DNA of 64,000 bases from Sclerotiophoma versabilis (taxonomy: Eukaryota > Ascomycota > Dothideomycetes > Pleosporales > Didymellaceae), in the NCBI GenBank assembly GCA_012274445.1, contig JAAROD010000081.1, positions 62,001-126,000 on the forward strand, written 5' to 3'. The notes under the pieces were generated by a model, which made no database searches, was not told the DNA's origin, and saw only the letters and a list, made by a program, of their open reading frames with translations. Position numbers and translations under genes: made by a program. Positions 33,744-44,737 of this stretch are shown piece after piece (the first letter of the stretch is position 1; each line of letters begins with the position of its first letter).

Positions 33744-34127
33744 GATCGTGACTGAACTGTATACGGTCGAATCCTCCATCTTTATGCCCATAATGGCTGT
33801 CATCAGCACACGCCGAATCAACTGGCGGCAGGGCGCGTCTGCCACCAGAATCAACTCTGATACCAAACTCTTTCCTAATGGCGTATGGACGATTTCCTTG
33901 ATCCGAGTGACAACGGACAGCCACTGTGCGCCCGACATCTGGGGAAGCTCTGTCACTTCTTCAACGCTCATGCTGCACCATTGTGGATCGTGATGCAGCT
34001 GCAAAGACATGGGTGTCCAAACAAAAAGCTCATCTCGAGCATCTCCAGCGTTGAAAGACGCTTTGGGAAACGAACAACACGGCTTTGACCATGGGCGCGG
34101 CGGTGTAAATTTCCCATGTTTCTGCAT
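33744..34127 (-). CDS. Possible 5' exon of the preceding uncharacterised gene, or a separate small ORF
   Basis: 128 codons from MQKHGKFTPP to YSSVTI, ending at a good GTAAGC donor in phase 0. Its composition (TELPQMSGAQWLSVVTRIKEIVHTPL and following Leu/Ile-rich helix) looks protein-like. Without splicing it stops six codons later. Joining to 33624 keeps the downstream frame, but the intron would be 119 nt and would remove the alternative ATG at 33639. No homologue is recognised. Confidence 0.35.
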
Positions 34128-34976
34128 AAAAGAGAGGTCGAAAATGAGTGATCGGTAAACGTGTTGCAGTCGTTGCGCTATCCCATTTGGGACTTACGGG
34201 TAGTTAGGTCCTGCACAGGTCCACATCACTTCCCCACGACTCCAAGATGGGAGGGCGCGTGCGGTCTCGCTTAAGCGTGATTTGCTTCTCCCACAGAGTC
34301 TGCGGGCGCGCCCGTCAGCGCTTTGATGGTGAACTTCTGGATCACACACCTCGCTTTTGAAGTATAAATATGCATCACCCCGAGATAACCACGTGACCAT
34401 CCTTCTTGTTCCCTTCCCTCTACTCGAGTACAGATTGCCGAACCTCATCTCGCCCTGTTGCTGGCGCATGAGTATTGCACCAAGATCTGCTGCAGACGTC
34501 AATGATGCCGCGTTGCTTCTGCTTTTGCTTCCCATGCCACCGCATGCCGTAACAGCATCTCTTCCACAAGACTGACTTGGAGTTAGAAGCCTTGTAGGCA
34601 CTTGGGATACAAACGTTGCGTGATCACATGTGGAAATTGTTTTTTAGTACAGAATACGTCGTGAGCATATGACCCTAGCTGTACAGCAAGATGTGAAGGG
34701 GGGGGGGGGGGGGGATGGTGCGCATAACAGCCAGGTGCGAACAAACGCGTATAGGTCTGTGGCGCCTTCCGGAGTGGTGGATACAGCCTCGGCTGCAGTA
34801 GCTGAATGTAGCGACTTCTTGCGAGCACCATCATCGACTTCCATCTTCGCCAACAAATTGCCCATCACGCTAATAACAAAAGATGAGCATCCCGATTTAG
34901 CCTGTCATTCCTTGTTAATCCGACCCTCTTTCGTTGCTGCTCTTCCCTTGCTACTTTATCTACATTTATACGTAGA
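34128..34976. other. Intergenic, with poly-G tract
   Basis: 849 bp upstream of the FHS-like MFS gene. It contains G17 at 34698-34714 and an ORF on the minus strand (34601-34194) that I judge non-coding. Nothing else seen. Confidence 0.5.
34698..34714. repeat. Poly-G tract (17 G)
   Basis: Uninterrupted run of 17 G on the + strand, about 265 bp upstream of the MFS start codon. Such tracts are prone to replication slippage and sequencing error. Confidence 0.9.
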
Positions 34977-36338
34977 ATGGCATCTCACCCACAGGAAAGC
35001 GCGCCTCTTCTTGCCGGACACGCGCCTGTTGTCCATACCAATACCAATGTCTCTCAACATGTCCGAGAGCATGTTAATACCCGATTTACGTTCAAGATAT
35101 CAGCAGCCATGTACTCGTTCGCTACACTCGGGCTCTTCAACTCATCCATCGGCGTACTGCTCCCTTCGATCTCAACATACTACGACTTGTCCGACTTACG
35201 CGTCTCTCTAATCTTCGTTGTTGGTCCACTGGGCTACATAGTCGCCGCTCAAACGAGCTCATTGATTCACCACCACTTTGGTCAGCTCGGCATTGCGCTT
35301 ATTGGCCCAGTGCTGCAGACCATTGCAGCGGGACTGCTATCATTGCACCCGCATTTTGGACTTATTCTCCTTGGCTTCGCGGTACAAGGTCTTGGGACAG
35401 GTCTTCTTGATGGAAGCTGGTGTGCGTGGGCCGGTAATATGGATAAGGCGAGTACCGTGTCTGGTCTACTCCATGGAAGTTACTCCACAGGAGCGGCAGC
35501 TGCCCCGATCCTGGTCACGTTTATGACTTCGAATGGATATGCTTGGTTTGAGTGGTATTACGTACTAGTGAGTCAAAATTGGCCCAGACTGACATGAGAA
35601 AAGAGCTGATGGCTTTTCCAGGGCGCTCTCTCCATCATTGACGCTGCAGCCCTATGCGCTGCATTCTGGAACGAAACAGCATCCGTATTTCGTCAGACGT
35701 ACCAGTCTGAAGAAATTGATAACAAAGCCCGCTCCAAAGCAATACTCAGGTTTCCTGCCACATGGTGGTGTGCTGCGTACTTCCTTGCAGACGTGGGTGT
35801 CGAGACAGCGATCTCCGGATGGGTAGTCTCCTTCATGCTTCGCAGCCGGTCTGCCACTCCCTATCTTGCAGGTCTCTCATCGTCAGGTTTCTGGGCTGGT
35901 ATGGCTGTTGGTAGACTTGTCTTGGGGCCGCTAACTGACAAGATCGGCGTACGTAAAGCGACCACGCTCTATTTTGCCTTGGCCACGTTGATTGAGGCTT
36001 TATTTGCTGCAGTACCGTATGCAACTGTCTCGGTCGTACTGATGATAGCCCTGGGTTTTTCTATGGGCCCCTTGTTCCCATCTGGTGTGATAGTTTTGAC
36101 ACAATTACTGCCAAAAGAGCTGCATGTAGCTGCGGTTTCTTTCGTTGCGTCATTAGGTCAAGTAGGCGGCGCATTGCTACCCTTTGGTATCGGCGCCGTG
36201 GTGGAAGGACTTGGGATTGGGGTTTTCCGTTACGCAATCCTGGTACAGTCGATGTTGGCAATGCTGCTTTGGGTAGCTTTTGCAAGACTTCGACCGGCAA
36301 TATCTGCATCCGAGTGGAGCTCAGCACACGAGGACTGA
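34977..36338 (+). CDS. MFS transporter, FHS/fucose-permease-like (Bsc6-type)
   Basis: Two exons, 34977-35567 and 35622-36338, with a 54-nt intron; 435 aa. It starts MASHPQESAPLLAGHAP, where the ESAPLL dileucine-like box is a possible vacuolar or endosomal sorting signal. About twelve membrane helices are expected: FATLGLFNSSIGVLLPSI (TM1), LRVSLIFVVGPLGYIVAA (TM2), VQGLGTGLLDGSWCAWAGN (TM4, an acidic residue in the pore typical of FHS proteins), then FLADVGVETAISGWVVSFML at TM7 and GMAVGRLVLGPLTDKIGVRKA (motif A, repeated half). ALGFSMGPLFPSGVIVLTQLLP is TM10-11. The family includes fucose/galactose permeases and fungal proteins of unknown substrate. It begins a small accessory block with the next two genes. 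Confidence 0.88.
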
Positions 36339-36460
36339 GAACAAGGCGATGAACGAAAAGAGAAGACTGAACAATACGAGAATACAGGTCAGACTTTGTA
36401 CTATGATCGAGTAGCATTTGGATTCAATCTAATCTTGCTTCAAGGCGCAAAGTCACGCCC

Positions 36461-37700
36461 TCAGCCTACAGTCCCCGTGGTAGGGGTCTTAGGCACAATT
36501 TCTAGTGTATAGTCTACATGCTTCTCAATGCTCTCAATAGGTCTGAGTTCGGTCTCGCTACCCCAGTCCTTGCCCGCCACCCTGCCTTTGTCTCGACTCG
36601 ACATGCTTCTGCGCGTACCGCGACCCCACTGACCACTCAACGCCCTTCTGGTTCTGCTATCACCAGCTGTGTGGCTGACATATCCGCATCCACTATCCTC
36701 TCGAGGATTAGGTTTGCCCTGCGTCCGGCCAATCCTGCCATTCAATAGGTATCGGAAATCAGGCAGTGTTGCGATGATAACAGATACGGACGACTCGATT
36801 TGGCTCCATATGCTCAGAAGCACTGGGCCATCAGCAACAGTACTGGGATTCTTGGCGACGTTAGAAGTGGCCTTTGTGACTTGTGCAAGTCGAGCGAACG
36901 CGAACGCGACAACGATTGTCCCAAGCGAGATGACCGCTAGACCGAATTTTTGTCGTGCAGAGACTTGAAGCTTGCGAAGGAGGTTGAGCGAGAGGATCAT
37001 GATGATAGCATCTGCGACAACATCGGCACTGGTGGCAAACTTAGTGGAATCATCGGCTCGAATAAGATCCTCGGGATCACTGCAGCCGGCTCGGGTATTG
37101 CCAGTAATCACCAAAACTCTATACAAGGAGCAGACCTACAAGCGCTCCAATACTTGGCCGGGGATCTTCATGTGAAGAAGTTGGACAGCATGCATGCCAG
37201 ATACAACAGCAGGATGATAGTAAAGCACGCCCACCGCGCATTGATATACCTAGGCAATCCGTTCAACAGGCGACGGAAGAAGAATAGAATGGAGAACTTT
37301 GCTATAAAACGTTAGCTACTAAGGCCTAGACCCTTGACCAAAAAGCATACCAGCCCACATAGTAGTCCAAAACAACAGCATCTGGCTGAACATGAGTTTA
37401 AGAGAGGTCTGTGTCCTTTGAATGAATATTTTTAGTGGCAGTGGCATCTCTGTTCGCGGCGGTGTATGCTCCAGCCAAGCAGAATTGTGGCAAGAGGCGA
37501 GTAATAACGACTGTAAGTTTTGTCAAGGAGAGTAAACCCAAAAGACAAAATAGTCATCTGCAAAAACCTGACGTTGTGAATGCCAGCGTGTGAGACTCCT
37601 TAGAGTAGTGAGCAGAAGTAATATGGCCAATAGCGTCCAAATCAGTACCTGCAGTAGTTTGAGCGACTGAATGGTTTCAGGGAATGGTTCGCCATACCAT
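36461..37700 (-). pseudogene. Rhodopsin/Pth11-like seven-helix membrane protein, probably decayed
   Basis: The C-terminal part is open at 37126-36461 and carries TKFATSADVVADAIIMILSLNLLRKLQVSARQKFGLAVISLG, the SxxD..D.. TM5-6 block and LQ..QK.G loop of fungal rhodopsin-domain proteins, then RLAQVTKA and a hydrophilic tail. Upstream, the expected earlier helices can be read: IQSLKLLQVLIWTLLAILLL, FADDYFVFW, MLLFWTTMWA-(intron 37369-37320 region)-AKFSILFFFRRL and WACFTIILLLYLACMLSNFF followed by SPAKYW. Reading through them meets in-frame TGA at 37525-37523 and 37170-37168, and a frame change after SPAKYWSAC unless a weak GTCTGC donor is used. No good start codon was found. Odd splicing cannot be fully excluded. 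It lies tail-to-tail with the MFS gene. Confidence 0.5.
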
Positions 37701-38243
37701 AAGGTGCCTGTAAGTCATTTCCGTTGAGATATTCATGTTGCTAGCTATAGGAAATGTAGAACCCTCTCCATGGCTTTTCAAGACTTTTCTCACATTATCA
37801 GGGGTGGCAAAGCTTGAATTCCATTGATTGAGAGCTTGTCACAGGCTTGTTGAATGCTCGGCTCTGGCCCCATGTTCGAACACGGATTGCCGTTTCTACG
37901 AATGCTGAGCCGATCCTGCGGGCGTGCGACAGTGCGACCCCTGTATGCATGTAGAACGGAGATGAGCTCCCGCATGACGCCGCGAACCGCACTGACACAA
38001 TCTCGCGTTTAGGTGTGGCTATCAAAAAGTGAGCCGCAACAATCCGTTACTCGATTGAATTTTCAAGATTGCGTTATGAACAAAAGAAGCATGTATCTTG
38101 AGTATTACAATCTGACTATTTAGCAAGCATCACATACTGACTTGGCAGATGCTATACATTCGGACACTAGCCAGAAGATCCATTTCAACCCTCTGAGAAG
38201 CTGAAGGTGCTATTGTAGTGTTAATTGGAAGGATTGTCTTTGC
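37701..38243. other. Intergenic
   Basis: 543 bp between the decayed membrane-protein gene and the FAD oxidase, both on the minus strand. No coding ORF. Confidence 0.45.
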
Positions 38244-39854
38244 TCATGCATTCACCACTTTCCACCCTCCGACGAGCAGGTTTGTGTAAATCCTTAGTGG
38301 ATCGTACTTGTTGCGAATCAACTTAAGCTTTCGCAAGTTCGCCGCCGGATAGCTCTGAAAGACGCGCTGTCCCTTGCCAGCATCGTTCATATAAAGGTAG
38401 GTGGCGCTATAAGACTTTCGAGCCAGGAGAGCATTGATGTCTGCAGTGATTGTGTCCGCAGCAGCCTCAATCGCGGCGTCGTCAGAAGCGTTCGACCATG
38501 TCCAGTTTTCTACCATCCAGAAGAACGGTGCTTTGGAAACGTCAACACCCTGAGGGTTGCCTCCACTTTCGACACTTTTCTGAAGGAAGGATTTCGTGAC
38601 TGGCTGAAAAGTAATTGATGCTTGCAGGCCAGTTATGCCTGCAAGCTTCGTTGAGACTCCTGTAACAAAAGTATCGTGGATAACCTGAACAGCGTCTCTG
38701 TTCACCACAGAAGAGAGAGTTCGAAATGCCTGGCGCAGGCCGTTGGGTTGCAGAGCATCTGTCGCAGCGATGTAGTCGGCCAGCGGTTGTAAGGAGTAAG
38801 AATCAGCAACAGGAGGCAGTCGAGGCGCTGTGAAGTTCTCGAAGGCTACTGTGCTATCTGTCAGCGAGTCGTAGAACTTCGCTGCAGCGTATGCGGTTAT
38901 ATTTGCGGACGGAAACATCAAAATCGTAGGGATTATAGCCGCTTTGGGGTCTGCCGGCGCGCCGTACTTTCCAAAATTGTAGACACCATCGAGATAGCCC
39001 TTGGATTGCGACTGGCCAAACTGCGCAATGCCAATGTGTACTTTGCTAGACTGCACAGTCTTCAAGTCGAACCGTGTCACAATGCAGAAAGAGTTGCCGC
39101 CGCCCCGGAGGGCCCAGAACAGATCTGAGTACGCGTTGGTGGCAGTGGCTTCGGCGATTATGCCACTGCTGAGTACGCACTTGGACCTTTAGCATGAGTC
39201 GTATCCGCTAGAGTTGCGACTGACCTGATACTTCACTACGTTGTCTGAAGCAAAACCGTGTTGCGAGGAGTAGAACGAAATTCCACCACCCAAAAGCAAC
39301 CCCGGAACGCCTACATGGCCAATACGGCCTCCAACTGCTGCCAGGTTCGATGGCGCCAGATATGAATACACATCCCCCCATCGGTTGCCTGGACCGACTG
39401 AGACCGTAGACTGGTCTGGCGAAAGCGCCAGGGTGGTAAGGTTAGATGCTGATAGCAATATGCCCGTACTATCAATGCCATTGTAGCCAGGGATCGGCAT
39501 ATGACCTCCGCCCCGAACAGCAAATTTTGACAGTGTCAATGTCATCGTTGTAACTGCCAGAGACACTTGTTGCGCATTTTGAGGGACAAATACGCAAGCA
39601 GGACCGTTAAAGTTCGTCGCGGACCAATAGGCTGAGAAGTCAGTTGCGTCTTATGAATTGTCTTGCTATTCCTTGCCTGACTGTGTTTCGTATGTGTACC
39701 CAGCAGAACCTGGATAGAAAGTCTGCTCAGGATGCTTGAGCTTCAACTTGGCGCAAGCAACCTTCTCTCCGCCAGCGATGCTGCTGACGGCGGAGGTTTC
39801 AGCCAATGCTGGCACCGCGAGAAGCAGCGCAGCGACAGATATGAGTATCGTCAT
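38244..39854 (-). CDS. Secreted FAD-linked oxidoreductase (berberine bridge enzyme-like)
   Basis: Three exons on the minus strand: 39854-39677, 39631-39225 and 39179-38244; 506 aa. The first intron (39676-39632) has a GC donor (G|GCAAGG) and CAG acceptor; only this choice restores YETQS-AYWSATNFNGPACVFVP, a family hallmark. The second intron is GTCAGT..AAG, 45 nt. Residues 1-18 (MTILISVAALLLAVPALA) are a clear signal peptide. The FAD_binding_4 domain has VRGGGHMPIPGYNG, with His103 at the position that binds FAD covalently, then GPGNRWGDVY, VGGRIGHVGVPGLLLGGGISFYSSQHGFASDNVV and WALRGGGNSFCIVTRFDLKT. The BBE end is NKYDPLRIYTNLLVGGW. Such enzymes oxidise secondary metabolites or sugars outside the cell or in vesicles. 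The substrate is unknown. Confidence 0.9.
39632..39676 (-). other. GC-AG intron in the FAD oxidase gene
   Basis: Donor G|GCAAGG, acceptor TTCTCAG, 45 nt, branch-like CTGAC. The nearby GT donors I tested leave the wrong phase and meet stops. About 1 in 100 fungal introns uses GC, usually with a strong downstream context such as GCAAG, as here. Confidence 0.8.
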
Positions 39855-40819
39855 CTCCGCAGTCGTGAACCCGGTAGTGTTAGGAGAAGGTTGATGGGAG
39901 TAAAATGGACATCCACGCGGCTTTTTTGTTCGCAGTTATGAGCGAGTCTTCGCCTCCTCGCGTACTCGGCGGCTCATCTATACCCATGTCTTCTGATCCT
40001 GCAGTGCATCCTTCGGTAATGAATGGGGTTTAGCTGTCCAGGGACGGCTGGAAGTCCGGTTGTGGATTGCCGGTAATACATGCAGCAGTGGATGACAGGC
40101 TTTGCCTGACTAAGATGTCTTTATCGCAAAGATCTATGTAGAGCAGCAACAGCTGCATACTTGGTGTTATGCGGATATTCTGTAGGTTCAAGGATGCTAG
40201 CCGTTCGTTGACGGTGGAACGACCGCTGTTCGTGCTGGACCGCGGCTGCTGTTCACGCTAGCGCGGGGCCAGACGAAGCCTCCTTCTCCATATAGGACAG
40301 CACGCGAGAGGCTTCGTTCTTGAACGAGATCTTATTACAAAAACCGAGGGTGAGTTAGAGCTGGTCCAGGCGGATGAAATGTGATAACTTGTTGCATCCA
40401 TTGGCTTGGAACGCTTCACCGTTGCTTTACATAGTTTTGAGAGTAAGGCGGTTGACGACTTTAGATATCTTTGAGTTCGTCAACGATGTCTTACTGGATC
40501 AAGTGATCTATTACACCATATCCGTCGTACCAGGAACCTGACTTACCTCTGAGCTGCCCCTTCATCCCAATCGTACGCAACAACAATACAACCATACTTA
40601 AAAAAGAGACGGCTGGGCTCATACAATCCAGATACGTTATCCTAACAGCGCGCAATGCTGCATCTCTTGCGGCTGTATCGTGTAGGTGATGTCGAGGCTC
40701 CTTGCAGTAGTTTCAGACGTTTGGCACTACTAAGGGTAAAGCTACCAAGCATCCAGAGGCCAATCGTCTGAATAACGTGTGCCAAAACTCTTTTCTCTTA
40801 GATATCCTGTGTACTCCGC
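39855..40819. other. Intergenic, FAD oxidase promoter and Trm8 3' region
   Basis: 965 bp with no gene. Both flanking genes are on the minus strand. Composition is mixed; nothing repetitive or structured beyond short GC-rich words near 40230-40270. Confidence 0.5.
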
Positions 40820-41826
40820 TCAAGGCCACGATGGATCCTCGAGTCTTCTAAAGCAGGCCACATATTTCATCCCGTTATTCCTCGTCACCTTCTTTCCCTC
40901 TTCGGTCTCGCTCCTCATCAATCTGACGCACTCGTCCATACCCTCTCCGTCTTCTCCCGTCCCCTCTTCGAACACCTTGTCCACTCTCTCAAAGCTAGGA
41001 TGTTTCTCAAAGTGGCCCTTCATCCACTCATGCAAATCCTGTACATCAGTGATCGTGTACACGATCGCTCCCGGCTTCAGCACATAGGCATACTCTGAGT
41101 TCAGTGTGTAGGACACGATGCGGGCTTTGTGCTTTCGCTGCTTGAAGTGCGGATCTGGGAAGCACAGGAAAATTTTGGAAAGTTGCGCCTTTTGGAAGAA
41201 GTTGGGGAGAAACTTCATCGTGTTTGCGCGAATGCAGGACGCATTCTGGTAGGCGCCGGTTGCGGCATTCTGCACACGCAGAGCACGCACTTTCTCTTGC
41301 ACATACTCTGTTACAGAAGTTCTGATCTCCAGGCCTGCATTTCTGTCAGTGGGCTTCCAGAGACATTGCGCAGGTGTGAAGGAGCAACGCACCAAGTATC
41401 AATGTATCTGGAAACTTCGGTGCAAGGGCAAATAGCAGACCTCCGAACCCGCAGCCAATATCAGCAACCTCTACGTTCTTTGTGAGTGCTTTGACTGATG
41501 TACCCTCCTCTTTACCGTCGTTGTCATGTGACTGGCGTTTTGACTGTTCCTTGTGCTCGACTGCATAAGTGGGGTACAGGCTTGCCCAGTCCATATCCGC
41601 AGGGCTTGTGGGACTGCATACGCTTAGCACGATATCCAAAGTCATGGTAAAGCGTCGTTTACTATGTCAGGGAGTGATCTGAGAATGGGTTGGCGTGGGC
41701 GCGCTGCCGATAGAATTTCTTCTTTGGCAACGCTGCGTCATTTTCGATAAGAGTCTTTTTGTACTCTTCGCGCTTTTGGCGCTTCGCTGGCTCGCCGGGC
41801 ATGGTGTCTGTTTTGCGCTTGCTCAT
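40820..41826 (-). CDS. trm8: tRNA (guanine-N7-)-methyltransferase catalytic subunit (Trm8/METTL1)
   Basis: Three exons on the minus strand: 41826-41663, 41613-41393 and 41334-40820, with introns of 49 and 58 nt; 299 aa. The start is MSKRKTDTMPGEPAKRQKREEYKK; an in-frame ATG at 41967 would add 47 residues that look like leader sequence. Conserved Trm8 blocks are in order: YRQRAHANPFSDHSL-Y, then SPADMDWASLYP, EVADIGCGFGGLLFALAP (SAM-binding loop), GLEIRTSVTEYVQEK and NASCIRANTMKFLPNFF. FLCFPDPHFKQRKHKARIV is the tRNA-binding/catalytic Asp block, and AYVLKPGAIVYTITD follows. With its WD partner Trm82 it makes m7G46 in tRNA variable loops. A 25-residue insert between LYPTYAVEHKEQ and VEVADIG is hydrophilic and typical of fungi. 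Neighbours Gid4 and Mago are also housekeeping genes. Confidence 0.95.
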
Positions 41827-42227
41827 GGAGGTTGTGCTGATCTGCAGGTTGGTGCTGGGAGAACTTTTGGTGCGGGAGGTGAGAGTGTATTGGCTGGCTC
41901 GCTCGAAGCGAGGCTGAGAAGTGGAGTCAAGCTTTTCCGTTAGCCTCACCTCCCGTGGTTCGCTCATATTGCGGAGACACGAACCCACAGGTTAGGTGTA
42001 TCACAGATGACGTAGTGTGTGTGAGAAACATTCTTAATTGGTTTGCACAGTTGCCGATGACAAAATTTCGGACTCGGATCGATTCAGGCTGGAGCCACGC
42101 CCTTCAATCGCGCACTGCGTAAAGAACGGTGAGGTGTAAAGTTTGATACACGAAAGTCAAGTCAAGCCCAAAACACGCTGCGCCCATATGCTAATCCCAC
42201 ACAGTATGCCAAATCGTGCAATCGTAA
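41827..42227. other. Intergenic, Trm8 promoter and Gid4 3' region
   Basis: 401 bp. The part up to 41988 stays open in the Trm8 frame but resembles leader. No other feature. Confidence 0.5.
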
Positions 42228-43375
42228 TTATCGGAATTCGTAGGCGCCCTGGCACCCATGATCTTCAATGTGCTCCAGTTGAAGCTTCTGGAATCTGTGG
42301 CCCGTTAGTGCAAGAATTGCGACTAGGTCAGGGATTATACTCACTTCTCGCTCTTAGCATGAAAGTAGATGCCTTCAATGCTGCCCGAGACCTGGTTGAA
42401 GGAGATGTAGTAGAAACCCTCAAAACTAGCTCCGCTGATTGTTTTCACTCTGTGGTCTGGGACCAAAAAGTATTCTTTCCAGCGCATGAACAGATGCTCC
42501 TTTTGCATCCAGTCTCTGGACACGATTTCTGACCGCGACGAGTGTTTCGAGAGCGGTTTGTATGCTGGGAACCGTGCCCAGTGCTGGCGATCGACTTTCT
42601 CATTCGAGCCCCATTCTGGATGCTGTGTGACGAAGGTATATTTGTTTCCAATGATTTCGCCTTCGAAGTACGTAGTCAGACTGGGGTGGTCATCGGTCAG
42701 ACCTATTGATGCGTTAGCTCTCCCTTCTCTGGATTGCCTAGGACGCAACAGTCTGCTCGCACCTTGAATGCGCAGGTATCCACACATGAATGACTCGCGC
42801 ATGTCGACATGTTTAATCTCAACATCCACTTCATATTGCTGGCGGTCGGAGGTCTGGCTGCCCTTGAAACGGCTACCAGGGCGGAGGAGTGAGGAGGACG
42901 AATTGGGGAGGAACTGCGTCGCCGGTTAACAAAACAACGTACACACTGCTTGTCTTGCGCGTCAGATGTGAGCACATACTCTGTGAGCGGGAAACGGAGC
43001 GGCGAGATGGCTGGCTGTATATCGAACTGGCGCTGGCGCACTTGCGGAGAGCGGCGAGGCTTGGGACGCACGCTGATCCTCGGCACTATCGTCGGTCGCA
43101 GTCATTGGTGTTGGAGTGTCTCTGTTTGGTGCTTCTATGCTTGCGCTCGATGGCTTGCTATGTGTCTCGGTCGGCGACTGTTCGCGCGTGCCATGTGGCG
43201 GCAGTGCGGGCTGTTCCTGCATTGATTGGTGTTGCGCAAAGTCAACATTATGACTGGCGCTGCTGTCGTGGATGTCACTCAGTTCGCCATGAGCAGTCGA
43301 AGTGCGTGAGTCGTCGGGTGGACATGTTGCGCGCTCGTGCTCCACTGGCGAGACGACATCATCGGGCGTCGGCAT
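42228..43375 (-). CDS. gid4: GID/CTLH E3 ligase substrate receptor Gid4 (Vid24)
   Basis: Four exons on the minus strand: 43375-42980, 42913-42763, 42702-42345 and 42294-42228, with introns of 66, 60 and 50 nt; 323 aa. Residues 1-130 are disordered and Ser/Pro/Thr-rich. The Gid4 beta-barrel begins at SSSSLLRPGSRFKGSQTSDRQ, the most diagnostic block of the family. It continues with EIKHVDMRESFMCGYLRIQGLT, TTYFEGEIIGNKYTFVT, WEYFLVPDH-like (here WKEYFLVPDHRVKTISGASF) and GFYYISFNQVSGSIEGIYFH, ending KFQKLQLEHIEDHGCQGAYEFR. Gid4 reads N-terminal proline degrons on gluconeogenic enzymes and hands them to the GID ubiquitin ligase for destruction when sugar returns. The last exon codes for only 22 residues, including the conserved C-terminal strand. 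Confidence 0.96.
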
Positions 43376-43984
43376 AGTCCGGTCGAGAGGAAGCCAGGAT
43401 CACAGCCAACAAGTTATTGGTTACACATGAGTCGGGGCGAAGTAGGCGAAGGCAGGATAATCGAAATTAGGATAACGGCAGGCTTGTGGAGGACTGAGGT
43501 GTGCTTCTACGAATGATGGAATCGGGCGCTCAGACGGACGGGTGAGTCGAGTGGGTACGGGCGGCGGCTTTTCTGGGGTTCACTAGCTTCACGTGGGGGC
43601 GACAGGAACAGCACCTAGGCAGTTTGCAGGCTGAAGATCACACGATCACACGTGCTATTTGCTCAAAGTCGTGTAAAGTGCTGATTAGCCAAGTTACTGT
43701 CATGATGGTCTCCAATCTACTTTTGCTGATGAGCTGTGGGCTTGGAACCACACAAGGTTGAGATTCTTCTTCAAACGCCAGGTTTTTAAGCACGTTCTCC
43801 TGCTACCTAATAGCTCTGTGGGCCCTTTACGGGACTGATAGGCTCCAGGCTGTACCAAACCTTCCCCACATACTCCAGACGCCTGGTCCTACTTACGGTA
43901 AGTTGAATCTTGATGCATTCGTGCTACAACCGCGTCGAGAGTCGTCGTCCAACAAGACACATGTCCTCCAATGACATTGCATGT
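43376..43984. other. Intergenic, Gid4 promoter and Mago 3' region
   Basis: 609 bp; no coding ORF. A short direct word GATCACACGATCACACG occurs at about 43636-43652. Confidence 0.5.
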
Positions 43985-44737
43985 CTAGATAGGCTTGATC
44001 TGTGCGCTGTGAGCATCGTACCACCTTCAAGCAGCGAAGTGCCGTACCTTGAAGTGCAGAGAGATTAATGAGAAGACCAGAGCCTTCAGATCTTGGACAA
44101 GGTAGTAAAACACACGGAGCCCTTCTGGGTCTGATGAGTCCTGAACATCTTGCAGAGACCCAATTTTGGCAGTCTGTCAAGGTTAGTGTTTTTCTCTATG
44201 CAGCCCTGGAAGTATAATACCTCAAACGAGATGTGCTCGCTGCCTAACCTGATCTCGAGCTCTTGACGGCCGTCTTTGTTCTTTTGCGGCCACTTTGTAT
44301 CATCTTCCCTGTGCGCTGTCAGCAGTCTGCGTTTGCATAGATACGAGACGAACATACTTCAGGATCTCGCTTTCCTTGACAATGCGCTTGATCTCAGCAA
44401 CCAAAGCGTCGCTCACGCACACTGGACAGAGTTAGTTCAATCATCGGGGAGGATGGTTCAATTTCGTACTCTCTTTTCGGATGAGGGAGTCATTGCGGTA
44501 GTTGGAGTTGTTGGCATATCGTGCAGACGCACTGCGGCCATCTCCAAGCACCCGGAAGTCGAATTCTTAGATGTTGTCAGCGCATTCGCCCAACTCTTGG
44601 GAAAGGCTTCATTTACCCAGAAACTCATGCCCGAATCGGCCTTGGTGACCGGAGCTGCACAGTTGTTAGCACCATGCGCGTGCACATGACGACCTCGCAA
44701 CCCACTAGTATCTCAGATAGAATGGTTCGCTGCTCAT
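43985..44737 (-). CDS. mago: Mago nashi, exon junction complex core subunit
   Basis: Seven exons on the minus strand: 44737-44706, 44654-44617, 44565-44470, 44421-44358, 44308-44221, 44173-44048 and 43999-43985; introns of 47-51 nt; 152 aa. No single reading frame shows the gene, since exons are 15-126 nt. The assembled protein reads MSSEPFYLRYYSGHQGRFGH, then EFLEFDFRVLGDGRS, RYANNSNYRNDSLIRKE, EIKRIVKESEI, KEDDTKWPQKNKDGRQELEI, GSEHISFETAKIGSLQDVQ, DPEGLRVFYYLVQDLK and FSLISLHFKIKPI. This is near-invariant across eukaryotes. Mago with Y14 locks eIF4A-III onto spliced mRNA. The last exon codes only for IKPI. The intron density (six introns in 459 nt of coding) is the highest in the window. 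It is head-to-head with beta-COP. Confidence 0.98.

Noticed and set aside
34194..34601. 135-codon minus ORF upstream of the FHS-like MFS gene
   Set aside because: No recognisable motif, no transcript context, and rich in rare-looking codon order.
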